From positions 6,554,144 through 6,618,143 of the forward strand of contig NC_037254.1 of the NCBI RefSeq assembly GCF_000002425.4: a stretch of 64,000 nucleotides of DNA. The letters run 5' to 3'. The position numbers and the translations under genes were made by a program. Positions 1 through 12,057 of this stretch are shown here, piece by piece (the first letter of the stretch is position 1; the number at the start of each line of letters is the position of its first letter). Origin of the DNA: Physcomitrium patens. Its lineage: Eukaryota; Streptophyta; Bryopsida; Funariales; Funariaceae. Below the pieces are notes generated by a model, which worked only from the letters and a program-made list of their open reading frames with translations, was not told the origin of the DNA and ran no database searches.

Positions 1-3000
1 AAGGCATGCTAAAAGCAATTTTGATACATAAATTCAACAGCAAAAATCAGTAATGCGATTTTTGAAATTTGTCTTCATAATCGAAACTTCGATCCACGTT
101 CACTCAGGACCAGAAAGATAACTTTTTTCCTGTGACTTCTTAGGGTCAAAGGTTGATTCATTTTTACAACACCTTCTGTCAAAAGAATCAGAAGGTTTTT
201 AAAAAAAAAAAGAAAAAAGAAAAAAAAACTATTCAATTTGCATAAAGTGTTGAGTATTGGAAACTTCAAAAAAAAAGTGCAATTATTTTCCTAAAATGAC
301 TTCAAGATGTTCTTAGATTAAAAGAGAAGGGAAAATATCATATATATCCTTCTTATTAGTTGAAATATTAATAATATCCTTGTTTTCTTAATAATAGCAA
401 ATCAACCCCTCATTTTCATAATAATAGCAGATTTATCCTAGAATGTGATAAAGTATCACCACTATTCCTTTTTCTTTTAGGTGCATTTGGGGTCCAAATT
501 ACATGTGCAAATTTCAGCATGGCCCAATTTGGCACATTTTGTCTCCTTTTCTTTTGTCAATGTTTGCATGCCATGCAAAATTTCCATAAAATTGAAATAA
601 ATGATTGAAGGTAGGTTGTAGCAAGATGACTTATGTATCTTGAGAGTCTCTCAAAAGTAATTACTAGTAATAAGGATCCATGATTTTAACTCCATCGTAA
701 ACATCCTTCATTAATTTACTACAACAAACTTGGATATATTAAAGGTTGAATATCATGGCCTACATTGATCCCATACAACCAACAATAGTTTGACTGCCCA
801 TTATAGATCCTACATTACCTTCTTTAAAGGATGGTTGCACATGGAATTGTTCCAATGCTAAAATTCCTTGGAAGTATTGCTTTGAATTGACAAAAGCAAT
901 TGGAGGCAAAGCGCTTGTATTTATAGAAGAACAATTGGTGTTGCTATCACTAGACATCTTAACATATGCTCTATGTTGTTATTGATACATGAATTATACA
1001 ACTACAATTTCTATAAATTGAAGCTACCAAGTAGTATTGCAAAAATTTATGATTATGAGGTACTACTATATTTGATAAACTTGTAAGACAATGCCTTTGA
1101 TAAAAGACACACTCATAGACATTGCACTCATCAATTGTCTTAACCATCTTGTGACTTCTTAACTATCTTTGTACAATAGGAGCTAATCTAGGATTACAAA
1201 TTGGAAGTATCACATTCATTTTAATTGAAACACAACCAAAATTAGTTTCAATAATGAACTTCCCCCCCCCCCCCTAGAATTATATTAAAGCCAAAAAATA
1301 GTGTGAAAAAATTTGTGTAGTACATAGACATCAATAGAAGAAAAAGAGGCGAAATATGCCAAAAAGTGCCAAAATAGGTTGTACCAAAATTTATATGGCA
1401 CACGGTTAGGATATCAAATGCACTATAAAAAAGAACAAAAAAAAAAGTGGTGATAGCTTATAACATTTAAGGATAGATTTGCTATTATGAAGAATATAAG
1501 TGTGTTCTTAATATTTTAGCATATTTGAGAGATATACACAATATTTTTTGTATATAAAAATAATTATCAATATCAAGTATATATTGAACATATGACTATT
1601 GCAATTTATAGTAAAAAAAATAGTATTTTTGCTAATATAACTTAATGTTGTACAATTTGTTTTTGTAGAAGAATGTAATAATGCATAAATAATAGATTAA
1701 AAAAAAGAAAGAAGAGTAAAGTTCAAAATACATTTCAAAAAATGATATCTTTTGAAGATATAATTTTTTAAGACTACAGTATTTGCTACAAAAAATAACA
1801 ATAAGAATTGTAAGTTATTTTGACTTAATCTACCAACTAAGGCTAATCCTTTGGCTATGAAGTACACAATTTTTTCTAAGGAGATTTTAAGAAAGAGATT
1901 AAAAAAAGAATGATGATAAAATTAGAAGTGCAACTATAAGTGCAAGGAATTGTTTCCAAGATGTAGATAATTTTATATTTTAAACCAATAGCCATCTATA
2001 TTTTTTCTAATCATGTCAATAGAATCAAATATTGTGTTTGATTTTCTTTATATATATCGATAATATATATATATATTAGATTTAAATTTTAATTATATAT
2101 AATTTCTTTAAATTATATTATATTTATCTTAATTAATTTCAAATTATAAAATATTATAATATGTTATATTTTATTTTTATAACATTTAGTCAACTAATAT
2201 TTTAGATGAGATAAGAATTATCTAATTAATTATAAGTTTTACATTTAGAATTTAGAATATTTTTATTAATAATCTTTTATTTAAAAAATTTGTAAGACAG
2301 ATTTAAGATAATCAAAATATTTAGTAGATTTTTCTTATTAATAAGAAGATGTAAAATTCTCTCTCTATATATATGTAAATATATATTCTATGATTATCTC
2401 TTTAGATGGTAATTTTAAGCATTTTTTGTTTGAAAACATATATATTGTGACCAATATTATGTGTATATTCTTAAAAGATGTACATCAATAGTATTTATAT
2501 ATTAACATTAAATATAAAATCATCATGTTAAAATTGAAGTATTGTAAGAAATGGTATTTATCAAGACTGTATTTTAAAATATTATAAATTTCTTTAACAC
2601 TCAAATTTTATATTAAAAAAATCTACAGTCATTTACTGTTATCTACAAATTAAAGCACATTAAAGTATTAGAATTTCTTTTGTTGAATTTTTAATATTTT
2701 TTCACTAGTAAAATACTTGTACTACCAATTTGTTTTGGAGTTTTCTAAATCTTAATGTTTTGGTTGTATAGAGACTTATCAGTTGAAAAGTTTCATCATA
2801 TATTACCAAAGAAATTGTCATATATGTCATGAACATCAAAACTTTATAGTAATACTACTATATATATATATATATATATATATATTGATTATTCTATGGC
2901 TCTTGCAAGGATTATTGTGTAATTAAAAAGAAATGGGTAAATAAAATCTCGATAACAATAATAATAATTACTATTATTCTATTGAATAATTACACTTAAA

Positions 3001-3805
3001 TCATATGTTTTGCATAGAATACACAAAGGTTTAGAAAAACTAATATTGATTTATTTAAATAATGTATAAAATTGCTATTTTTTTGAATTGATAGTTGTGC
3101 ATTTATTTCATTTGAGCTATTATCATATAAATACTAATAATTAATGAATTTGTCTTATTAGTAAGATTTTTAGCCAAGTATACCTCTACTTATAACATTG
3201 AATATATTCTTACATGTATGAATTTTTTTGGATATTCTATTTGTAACAAAATATATACGTATTAAAAAAATTGTTTGCTTCTACAACAAAGGAGAAGTTG
3301 CACTCATTTCTAAAAAGAATCTACTTCATAATAAGATGTATTGTTAATGTCAAAATACTTATATGATTGTTTGTCCTCTATTAATTATATTTCAATGCAA
3401 TATTATTATCTACAAATATTTTATAAATACAATTTCTTCATACAAGTTGTACAAAGAAATCTAAATAATTTTAAGAGTTTGAAATAATATTGATTAGTAA
3501 AAAAACAATTCTCTAGGCAAAAAAATCATGACAATCTACAAAAATACAACTCACTCAGTAATAAAATTATGTTTATGTTATTTGAATTGATAAATTTATA
3601 TATAGAAAAAGTATGAGAAAATCAATATTTGAAGATGTATTGCTTTAGCTATATTGTCTTCAAAAAATTATGATAGGATTGGATATTTTTAGACATAGCA
3701 TTAAAGTGATTTAAATATTTAAAATAAACCTTTTTACTTTTCAAAACCTATAATACATAAACAAAAGAAAATATTCCATATAAATGACAAGTTTTATAAA
3801 ATCCA

Positions 3806-3843
<38 letters not shown>

Positions 3844-4423
3844 TTGTAACAATAGTGGTAATATATAAATTTTTAAATAAATTGGGGCTAGTTTTTATAT
3901 TCAAGTGAAAAATAATTGATTCAAATCTAAGATGGTGATTTTTGAATACCCAAGTTAAATGAACCATGTTGTGTCTGTTTCTTATTAATTGTAATATGTG
4001 AAATCAACATGTATTTTATATTTATAAAATTTTCAATGAAAAATCTATAATGATAATATTTTTAATATAAATCAACGAGTCAAACTAAAGTAAAAAGAAA
4101 TATTTTAGAAGCTAGTAGTTTTCTTATCGTGAATGTGGATAGAATGATTATTTCATGGATTAAAAGTGTGGTTTATAAAGCTATTAATTACGTTAGTAAT
4201 TTAAAGAAATTTAAAAGAGTTGAAATATATTTATTTCATGTTTTAATTAGTAAACATTTGTTTGTCTACTACTACTGTGATTGCAACAATTGGTAAAATA
4301 AGTTCCAATTAAACTTAGCTATATTGTCTTAATCTTGTATAATTTTAACCACTCATGTCATAAAATCTACTTATTTTATTACTATTTATTATTTTTCATA
4401 TAATATGTAGATGCATGTTAAAA

Positions 4424-4459
<36 letters not shown>

Positions 4460-4834
4460 CTTTAATTTTTAATTACATACTAAAAGTTTTAAGTTTCTAA
4501 AAGATAAGAATAGCAAAAATTATATTATCCAAAAAAATACAAAGTATTAAACATACCCAATATTGTTTTAGCATTAATTGATAATTTAAATTTAATGTTT
4601 AAGATCATGTTCAACTTACTGATGGTGTTACCTTATCTAATCTTATATATATATATATATATATATATGAAAGAGAAAATAAACCATGTTTAAAATCATC
4701 ATATGTATTTATCCAATTATGCATATGAAGTAAAATTTGTATCATTGATGTAACCTTGTCATATAAATTTCTTTAAAAGAAATTTATAGAATTATTTTTC
4801 TATATGTTTGACTGCTATTATTATCAAAATGTAT

Positions 4835-4870
<36 letters not shown>

Positions 4871-5150
4871 GCATCAATAAAATACACCAATAAAATAGTT
4901 GGATTTGAGGATAGCAAATCCAAGTAACAACCTGGATTGAAAATGTTAAAGAGCATTATAACAAGATGATCATGTTAGGTAAGTCCACAAACCATGTGGG
5001 AATCAAAATAGATGTATCAACTCCTACACATATATACATACATACATACATACATACATAAACAAATATATACAACACAAATAAGTACAATAACATTCTT
5101 ATGATTGCAGCGTCACACATGAGAATAATCAAGATGGGCATCCTGAGTTT
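1..5150. other. AT-rich intergenic region with microsatellites
   Basis: No gene is supported here. The DNA is extremely AT-rich and broken up by simple repeats: (TA)n at about 2859-2885, 3807-3837, 4426-4457 and 4648-4669, (TAA)n at about 4839-4869, (CATA)n at about 5036-5060, and a run of 13 C at 1262-1274. The only protein-like stretch is a 65-residue minus-strand frame at 760-957, treated separately. I see no terminal repeats, transposase or reverse-transcriptase motifs. Confidence 0.8.
760..957 (-). pseudogene. Possible NF-YA-like fragment (very uncertain)
   Basis: A 65-residue minus-strand frame opens with ATG and contains FVNSKQYFQGILALEQ. This loosely resembles the subunit-association segment of NF-YA transcription factors (typically YVNAKQYHGILRRR), but with one extra residue and without the arginines. 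The basic DNA-contact part that should follow is absent and the surroundings are gene-poor AT-rich DNA. It may be a decayed fragment or pure chance. No splice partner was found nearby. Confidence 0.15.
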
Positions 5151-7116
5151 AGCATCCAAAAGTTGAACTTGCCAGGTCTTTTAAGAAGTAGGTGGATTTG
5201 TGGGCAAGAGATGTGCCTGCAGCCAACAACAACAATAAAATTAAATTAAATAAATATACATAAAATAACACAAAATAAAATAAAATAAAATAACAAACAG
5301 AACAAGAAACCCACACATGAGGGAGGGTGTATCTCACACCATGGGGTTGGTGCTGACTCTCTCAAGGGCCTCTTAACACCCCACTCTTTCTCACTCATGG
5401 CACACACTCTCCCACACACACAAGTGAGTGAGTGAGTGGGAGTGGGAGTGGTGCCCCTTTTTCCACTCCCTCTTTCAAATATAGCCATATTATAGTGTGA
5501 TGACCCAAATGGGTCAAAGCAAGCATGCTTGTTAGAGGACCATGAGGAAGGGTGGAAAGGAAGGAAGTCCTTTTTGGGTGAAGATGGGCCCTTGACTTGA
5601 CCGTAGAGGGGGGGAGCTTATCCAAACCCAACCAAGGCATGTTTTTCCTTCATTCACCCAAAATTGCAAAAGCATAGTTCCAAATTTAGCAGAAAAGTGT
5701 GGCCAATTGAGAGGGAGGGGGGGTGGGGAGGGTGATGCTAATCTGAGAGAGTGTCTGATGATGAAGAAGAGAAGAGACTTTTGTGTCCAGATTACTCTCT
5801 CTTTCCAATGCTGTTCCTCCTCCTCCTGCATCATCATGCTCGGGTCATCCCTGTGAATGTGGAACCATACACATTCTGACATGGATAATGTAAAAGAAAG
5901 AAGGAGGAGGACTAGGAGAGTGGGGGATGATGCAGTGTGTGTGGGGGGGGTGGGTGGGTGGGTGGGTGGTGAGGTAGAGCATGAATGAGGCTGATGAAGC
6001 CAAGCATCTGTGACATGCAGACGATGTGGCTTGAGGGCTTTTTAGGAGAGTGAGAAAAGAAGAAGGAATAATTAAGAAGAGGTGTTGTGTGGAGCTAGGG
6101 AGGGAGCGAGATTCGTTATATTTTGCGGAGGAGGTGGGAACAGCAGAGATTTCAAGGAAGCGTTGCGGACGCCGTCATTAGCCAGGGCTCCCACGCCATA
6201 GCGGGTAGTATTTTGCTTCTGTCGGCGGGTATTCCGGCACATTGGCTGCTGAAATCATAAGTTTGTCCTGGGACGGAGTCCTTTTTCTCAATATAATTTC
6301 TTCCTAAAAATAGTCTACATCGCATGTGCCGTTCACTCTATGCGGCGGGTAGAGTTATAGACTGGGTGAAATTACATCCCCTCGAGCTTTTGTTTTTTAA
6401 TTTTAATTTTAATTTTTCCTCCTTTTCGCGCTGCCTGCTGTGGTGTCAGTGACAGTGAAGATCGTGGCTTGTGCTGAGAGGTTTCTGTGTGTGTTGAAGG
6501 TCCATTGGTGGGAGGTTTTGAGATTAATTGCCAAGGCGGTGGCGCTGGGTTTTTAGGTTAGGCTTTGGGTCTCTCGGATTAGGGTGCGTGCAAGGTTGCT
6601 GCTTCGTAGTTGATCTTGTGGATTGTTTGTCGATCGATTCTGAGCTTTCAGGGAAGACCGGTTGTGGAGCAGAGAGTCAAGCATTTTTTGTAATTTTTTT
6701 GTTGCCATAGCTACCTCACAAGAAACCAAGAAGGTTGAGCTTCGGCTCCGAGTGGCAGGTGTTGAGCGTGACGACTGTAGGTAGTTTGTGCTTACACAGG
6801 CCGCAGTGCTTAGCCTCGAGTGATCCTCGCAATACGTGCACTCTCGCCATGTTCCTTGTTAGACGAGTCTTCCAGAACCTGCAGTAAACATGGCATTGTT
6901 TACTTCCACGCTATCGTTCCTTTCATTTTCTTGCCCCTCCAGCCTGAAAACGTGAACAGACATGGTTCTTCGAGCAGAATAGGCATTTCTGAAGAGTAAA
7001 AGGACGGGTAGATAGCTTTTTCTCTATATTGATTATTGTAGCATTAGGGAGCTAAATCGGACAGTGCTTCTCAGCATTTGATTTTTTTTCTTTCTACTAT
7101 GCCTTCGATCATCGAC
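5151..7116 (+). promoter_or_regulatory. Upstream region and probable leader of the 7.1-kb gene
   Basis: Base composition changes sharply at about 5.15 kb, from AT-rich desert to GC-richer DNA, as before the other genes of this window. The stretch holds (TAAAA)n at about 5276-5292, a GTGAGTGAGT-type repeat near 5423-5440, a G-quadruplex-capable GGGT repeat at 5943-5969, and purine-rich DNA up to about 6120. The rest, 6.1-7.1 kb, is probably promoter plus 5' leader of the gene starting at 7117. No TATA box or start site can be fixed by eye, and no convincing coding region was seen. Confidence 0.45.
5943..5969 (+). repeat. G-rich tract with quadruplex potential
   Basis: An eight-G run is followed by five TGGG repeats, enough for an intramolecular G-quadruplex with single-T loops. 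It lies about 1.1 kb upstream of the secreted-protein gene, on the same strand. Confidence 0.8.
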
Positions 7117-7760
7117 ATGGCAAGAGTCGTTCATAGTTTTCGAGCAGTGCTGTTGCTGGCAATGTTGGCGTCTTTCACGGCCAACGCTCAGCAATCAGGT
7201 CCCAAACTGGGATTTTTCAACTACTCGGGGATGCAAGCCACGGTTAGATGCGTGGATTATCCCACCAAGGTCTTGGAAGCGGGAGATACCTTCTACATTC
7301 CGCTCACGCGCAGCGACCAGGTGTGCATTGTGACGTTGAAGGACGGCGAGCACGCCTCCGCCGTCATTGACAAGGTGTTGCCCAGCTCCTCCAATTCGGG
7401 CCATTCTGTCTCTGTGGACATCAACGACACGTTCCTTTTCTTTGCTCTGGACGACACTCACCATCACCACTATGTAAACTTTCTTGATTCTCAGGACGAG
7501 CAGATCCAGATTCAGAGGTCCTCTGATCTCCAGCTATGGTGAGCTTGACATCCTTCTTATTTCACTACATGCTCTTCTGTTATCTAAAACATTCGAAATG
7601 TCGATGTTTCATTCATCAGGCTACGATGCTTACCTATGTCTAAGTAAGCGTTTGCAGTTTTGATTGAAGAGCACTTACATTTTGACGCACAAGCTGTTGG
7701 CATAAATTGTCTCGCTCATTGTGTTTTTGCAGGACGATGGAAGAGTCTATGGATGAGTGA
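7117..7760 (+). CDS. Small secreted protein, family not recognised
   Basis: Two exons, 7117-7538 and 7733-7760, give a 149-residue protein. The ATG at 7117 is chosen because it places a good signal peptide first: a basic start, a hydrophobic stretch AVLLLAMLASF, then a cleavage-like ANAQQ near residue 25. The mature part is about 125 residues with only two cysteines (in VRCVDY and QVCIVTL), a DDTHHHHYV histidine run, and an acidic, glutamine-rich tail. No transmembrane segment follows the signal. It is probably extracellular; two cysteines would allow one disulphide. If the intron stays in, translation stops right after the tryptophan at the splice site and gives 141 residues, so retention barely changes the product. 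I recognise no domain, and it may be lineage-specific. The exon structure is supported by clean GT-AG borders and preserved phase, not by homology. Confidence 0.65.
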
Positions 7761-8900
7761 TGACGTTGCACGTCACCCTCACTGACTTGAGCATCTCGGG
7801 CGTCCCGATGAAGCTATCTTGTGGCTGAGCTAGCAATTACAGGAGAAATCAAAGGTTTCGATCGACCTATGTGTGGAAGCAATTGCCGCAAGAGCGCTGA
7901 CCTGTGTAGATTTGAGAACGTCCTGGTATTGTGGATGCCGCCTTATTGAACACACGGCTGAGGACCAACCACGAAGTACTCGGAGTGTAAAGGCTTGATC
8001 ACTTCATGAACCCTGGTGCCAGCATCATCGAGATTTACTGTGGCTCAGTGTATTGTAGTGTATATTAAGTCTTGCACGCAGATCATTCTACACGAGTTTC
8101 TGTCTCACAAAAAGTGAGCAGAATCCAACAAGTGTTGATGATCGACTATGTTATAGCATTCTGTTTTTTCTTGCTTTGAAAAGACTGTTCTCGAGGCGTC
8201 GAATGTATTTTACAGGCTGGTGCATGTCAGCCTCTTTTCAATAACAATATGCTGTAATGTTGGGGTAAGTTTGTAGTTCAGCGTTCCAGTTCGAGAATCT
8301 GAATCATCACTGACTAAAACCCAGTCCTGCTTTTATAGCCGTAACCCTTTTCGAGCTTTTACCACCATCAAGCGAGGTATAGATGCTACTTTGGCAGGTT
8401 AATGAGGGCATGGTTTTTATCTGCATAGAGCGTAGAGCGTAAGAAGCAGCTCGAGATTCCTGCCTGCTTTGTGCTAATTCCTGCACTCTGGAGCACCCAG
8501 TCGAGGTTGGTGAATGTCTCATCAACCCAGCCATGGAATGAGCTTGTCGTCAGAGTGGACGATCAGGACACTAGTGGAAAACGATCAACCCACCGTCGTG
8601 CAGATGGATTATCGACCTGCGCATTAACACCGTCGTCGTTGTGGGCTGATGCAAGTCAACCCCAGCTGGTGAATCAACCAGCAACACATATCCCTCACTG
8701 TTCTTCTTCTTCTTCTTCTTCTTCTGCAGATGGTTGCCACCATGTCACAACCAGTGCCATCGATGAAACACTTCCCAAGGAAGAGAGGTTGAAGGAGAAT
8801 CAAACCCTGTTGAGTAAGAGAGACTAGCACTTGGCAGAGGCTTTTGCTTCCCTGACACTAAAAGCTGGTTTTGGACATAACTCCTGCGCTTTCGGTTGCA
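7761..8900 (+). other. Probable 3' region of the secreted-protein gene
   Basis: Moderately GC-rich DNA without a convincing coding exon. The first several hundred bases after the stop at 7760 are likely 3' UTR. A (TTC)n run lies at about 8701-8724. An open frame across 8471-8827 has no ATG at its 5' end, low complexity (serine run from the TTC repeat) and no family resemblance, so it is not called as a gene. Confidence 0.5.
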
Positions 8901-10650
8901 TTTTTCTCAGTCATCGTGAGTAGGGTTTCTTTCTTTTCATTTCCATTTTTCTACTTTTTTAAATTTTGTTTTGTTTTTTTTGTTTTTTTTTGTTTTAGCA
9001 GTGGAGGCGATGACCCACCTCGATTGTGTTAGATATCTGGGGGAATAGAGCTGTCAGTTAGAAGTTATGAAACATGGCTCTCACAAAACCTTGGTTCAAA
9101 AACTGAAGCTTCTTCTGGAGATGGTAAGGGACTCTACGAATGTATGTTTATTTGCACCAACAACGTTGGCAGAGGTAATCCCAACTATGACATTTTCTAC
9201 CTTGGCTGGTAGAAATTAGCATGGGGGCGTATTTGCTGATGCAAACATGCAGAAAGGTTTTTCTTTTTCTTTTTCTTTTTTTAAATCGTAACTTATTTTG
9301 ATTTAACTTTCAAGAAGAAAACAGGACTAGAATAGAAATCATTTTTCACAAAATGTTGCAAGGATTGCATTTTGAAGAAATCAATACGAAAAAGATGTTG
9401 CAATAATGAAACCTTCTGGGAACTCACATTCCCAGGTATTATTTAATGAATGTCGATTTAGAATACGAAAAGAAAAGATAGTCTCCATATGATCGTAGTA
9501 ATATGTTAAACTAGTCCTTCAATCAAGTTTTTGGCTTAAGAACTACTGTAGCATTACATACGACTTTATTTATTTAAAGTAATACACTATTTTCTCTGAC
9601 AATAATTCTTGGATTTAAAATCAAAACCATATCTGAATTATTATTAATTCGTGAATACGTTGGTTATTAACAAACAGTACCCAAATTTGTTGATTCAGAA
9701 CTATGTTTAAGAATAAGTTAAATAATTAAATTAAAACACTTTTAGTAAATAATTGTTATAGAAATAAATGGTGTACTAATAAAATTTTGTTACTGTACCT
9801 TTAAATAATTATATATATACATATTATTTATTTATTTATTTATTTATTTATGTGCAAACATTAAATGTTTGGTACAGTACATGGAGTCACTAATGTAATA
9901 TTGAGTTGAGTTTTCATTTTGTTAATATTAGAAAAAAATCATGAATTTGTAAAACAATTTTAGCATTTTGAGTAGAAGAGATAATTTTATGACTTTTTAT
10001 TATTGTATAGATGATGCTATGTAGCTAGAATTTGAAAAGCCACTTCCTAATGATAGTGATACAAATTGTTATTTTTTATCTATATATTGGTGTGTTGATG
10101 TTAAAGAGACATATTTCTAATGTATTTTGGACAATTTAAGTCCTTAATTTGAAGACTTATTTGGCATGAGAGAGCCATCTTGAAAACCCAAAAGTTCACT
10201 GTATTAGTTACCACTACAGAAATTTGCATCCCCAAAATTATTCCTATCAACTTTATATAGAAAATGGTTTTTATTTTTTATTATTTCTCAACAATCCTTA
10301 TTTTCATCTCATTATTGATATTCTCCATAATTGAATTTAATTAATTATATTGCATTGGCTCCTTCATTTGTAACAATAGCATCAGTCCTTAAGACATGTA
10401 GAATTTGGAAAATAAAATAGGAAATTGATGCATTACCATTATGTTTTGGCTAAATTTATATGTGCATTCATTATTTTATTACTTTATTGCAACCTTGGCA
10501 CCATTTCAAAATTCAATTTCTTTTAACCAACGTTTTTTCAAAAACATTGCAATTTTTTCCTAGATTGAAAAATCACATCCCTTATTACAAAAATGCCAAA
10601 CTCTTTGTCATGAATCTCCGTCTCGTTACACAAAACCCAATAAAAAAATA
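8901..10650. other. AT-rich intergenic DNA
   Basis: No gene seen. Contains T-rich runs near 8943-8999 and (TTTA)n at about 9826-9850. A purine-rich segment begins after 10.65 kb and leads into the VTI1 upstream region. Confidence 0.7.
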
Positions 10651-12057
10651 AAAAACCATGTCACGTTAAACAAAATTCGAACAAAAAAATTGGAATAGTG
10701 AAATCTCACTGAAACAAAACTGCGTCGTATCATGCGAATAACCGAGACAAAAACAGAAAAAATAAAGAAAAAAAAAGATACAAGAATGCAGTTTTGTTCA
10801 AAAGTTGTGGCATCATCGACATCATCACCATGGAAAAGCCGTGCCTTTGCACCGAGGAGAGGTCCTCGCAGCCTCATGAGTTGATTCTCTTCACGAGGAA
10901 GAAGAAGAGACCACCACCACCACTACGAAGAAGAAGAAGAAGAAGAAGAAGAAGACGAAGAATATGTAGAATATGAGGACGCAGAAGAAGAAATGGGCGA
11001 GGATGAGGAAGATTGTCAAGTTTGTATTGTATTGCTTTGCTTTTTTTCCAAGAACGATTCCTTCGCATGAATCGTGATGGGAGGCTGCTGCTGCTGCTGA
11101 CGCAGTGTTCTTGGCTTTTATTCGCAAATAAACACTTGCCCCTCCTCCATTCCGCAGCTTCCGTCGTGCGGAGATTCAGTCAAAACAACGGACATTGGAT
11201 TCCGAACTTTGTGACTTTTGTGGGTGCGAGGGAGCTGCCGTTTTTGGGAGCTCTGGACTTGCTGGGTTGGGTCAACACTGGTTTCTGATCATGAGCTACT
11301 TCTGTATCCATCTGGGATTATCGCAGTTTTTCCGCTCTACGACAGTTGGTGTGGTGGAATTTGACTGGATTTTTGTTTATATTTATTTATTTTTAACTTT
11401 GATTTTTTACCGGTTTCTAAGGTTTGGCGTTTCCTGGCGACCTGCATAGAAAGGTCGACCACGATTGGGCGCTTTCGGTTTGTTGTGGGAACGGAAGAGA
11501 TCCCTTCTCTTGGACGATACCCTAATTCTGTTTGTTCTCTTCGTGGAGTCGTTAGGGCGTTCCAATGGGGGGATTGTCATAAAAGATGTGAGCATCCCCA
11601 TTCACAAGCAAACTGTTGAGGGATTGATTGTCCACTTCGGCAAAGTCACACCAATCTCCGATCAAGGAATGTGGGCAACACGACGGTTTGTGTTGAGTTT
11701 GACATCGTTTTTGCTCTGATGAACTGGGTGGTTTCCCCTTCACACACGAAACGAATTGATGGCTGTGTATGAACGATCGAAAGCTCAGAATTCTAAGCTA
11801 TTATGATTCGTTCCACATCTTGCCGGGAATCACGAATTTGCACGTGGGGTCTGCGCGGAGGAAGACTCGGAAGGCGGTGGATGTCCCCGCGCATGATACT
11901 GGACCCCTCTTGTTGCTCTCCTTGCTTTCGACTTTGTGAATTTCAAAGGATTCCTCTAAGTCTCGTGGTAGCGAGAGAGTAAGCTGCATACCGAGCATTT
12001 TAGCTTTGTTTGGCAACCTGACTGGGTAAGATATTAGAGTGTTGCTCTTTTACAGCC
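10651..12057 (+). promoter_or_regulatory. Upstream region and probable leader of VTI1
   Basis: Composition turns GC-richer and shows a (GAA)n purine tract at about 10927-10956, followed by mixed sequence up to the VTI1 start codon at 12058. The last bases before the ATG (TTTTACAGCC) look like a 3' splice site, so a 5'-UTR intron ending just before the start codon is plausible. Several short open frames cross the stretch but none resembles a known protein. Confidence 0.4.

Noticed and set aside
1-5150. Retroelement or other mobile element in the left AT-rich desert
   Set aside because: No terminal repeats, no target duplications and no reverse-transcriptase, integrase or transposase motif visible; the repeats are simple microsatellites.
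8471-8827. 118-residue + frame downstream of the secreted-protein gene
   Set aside because: No ATG at its start, a serine run from a TTC repeat, and no family resemblance.
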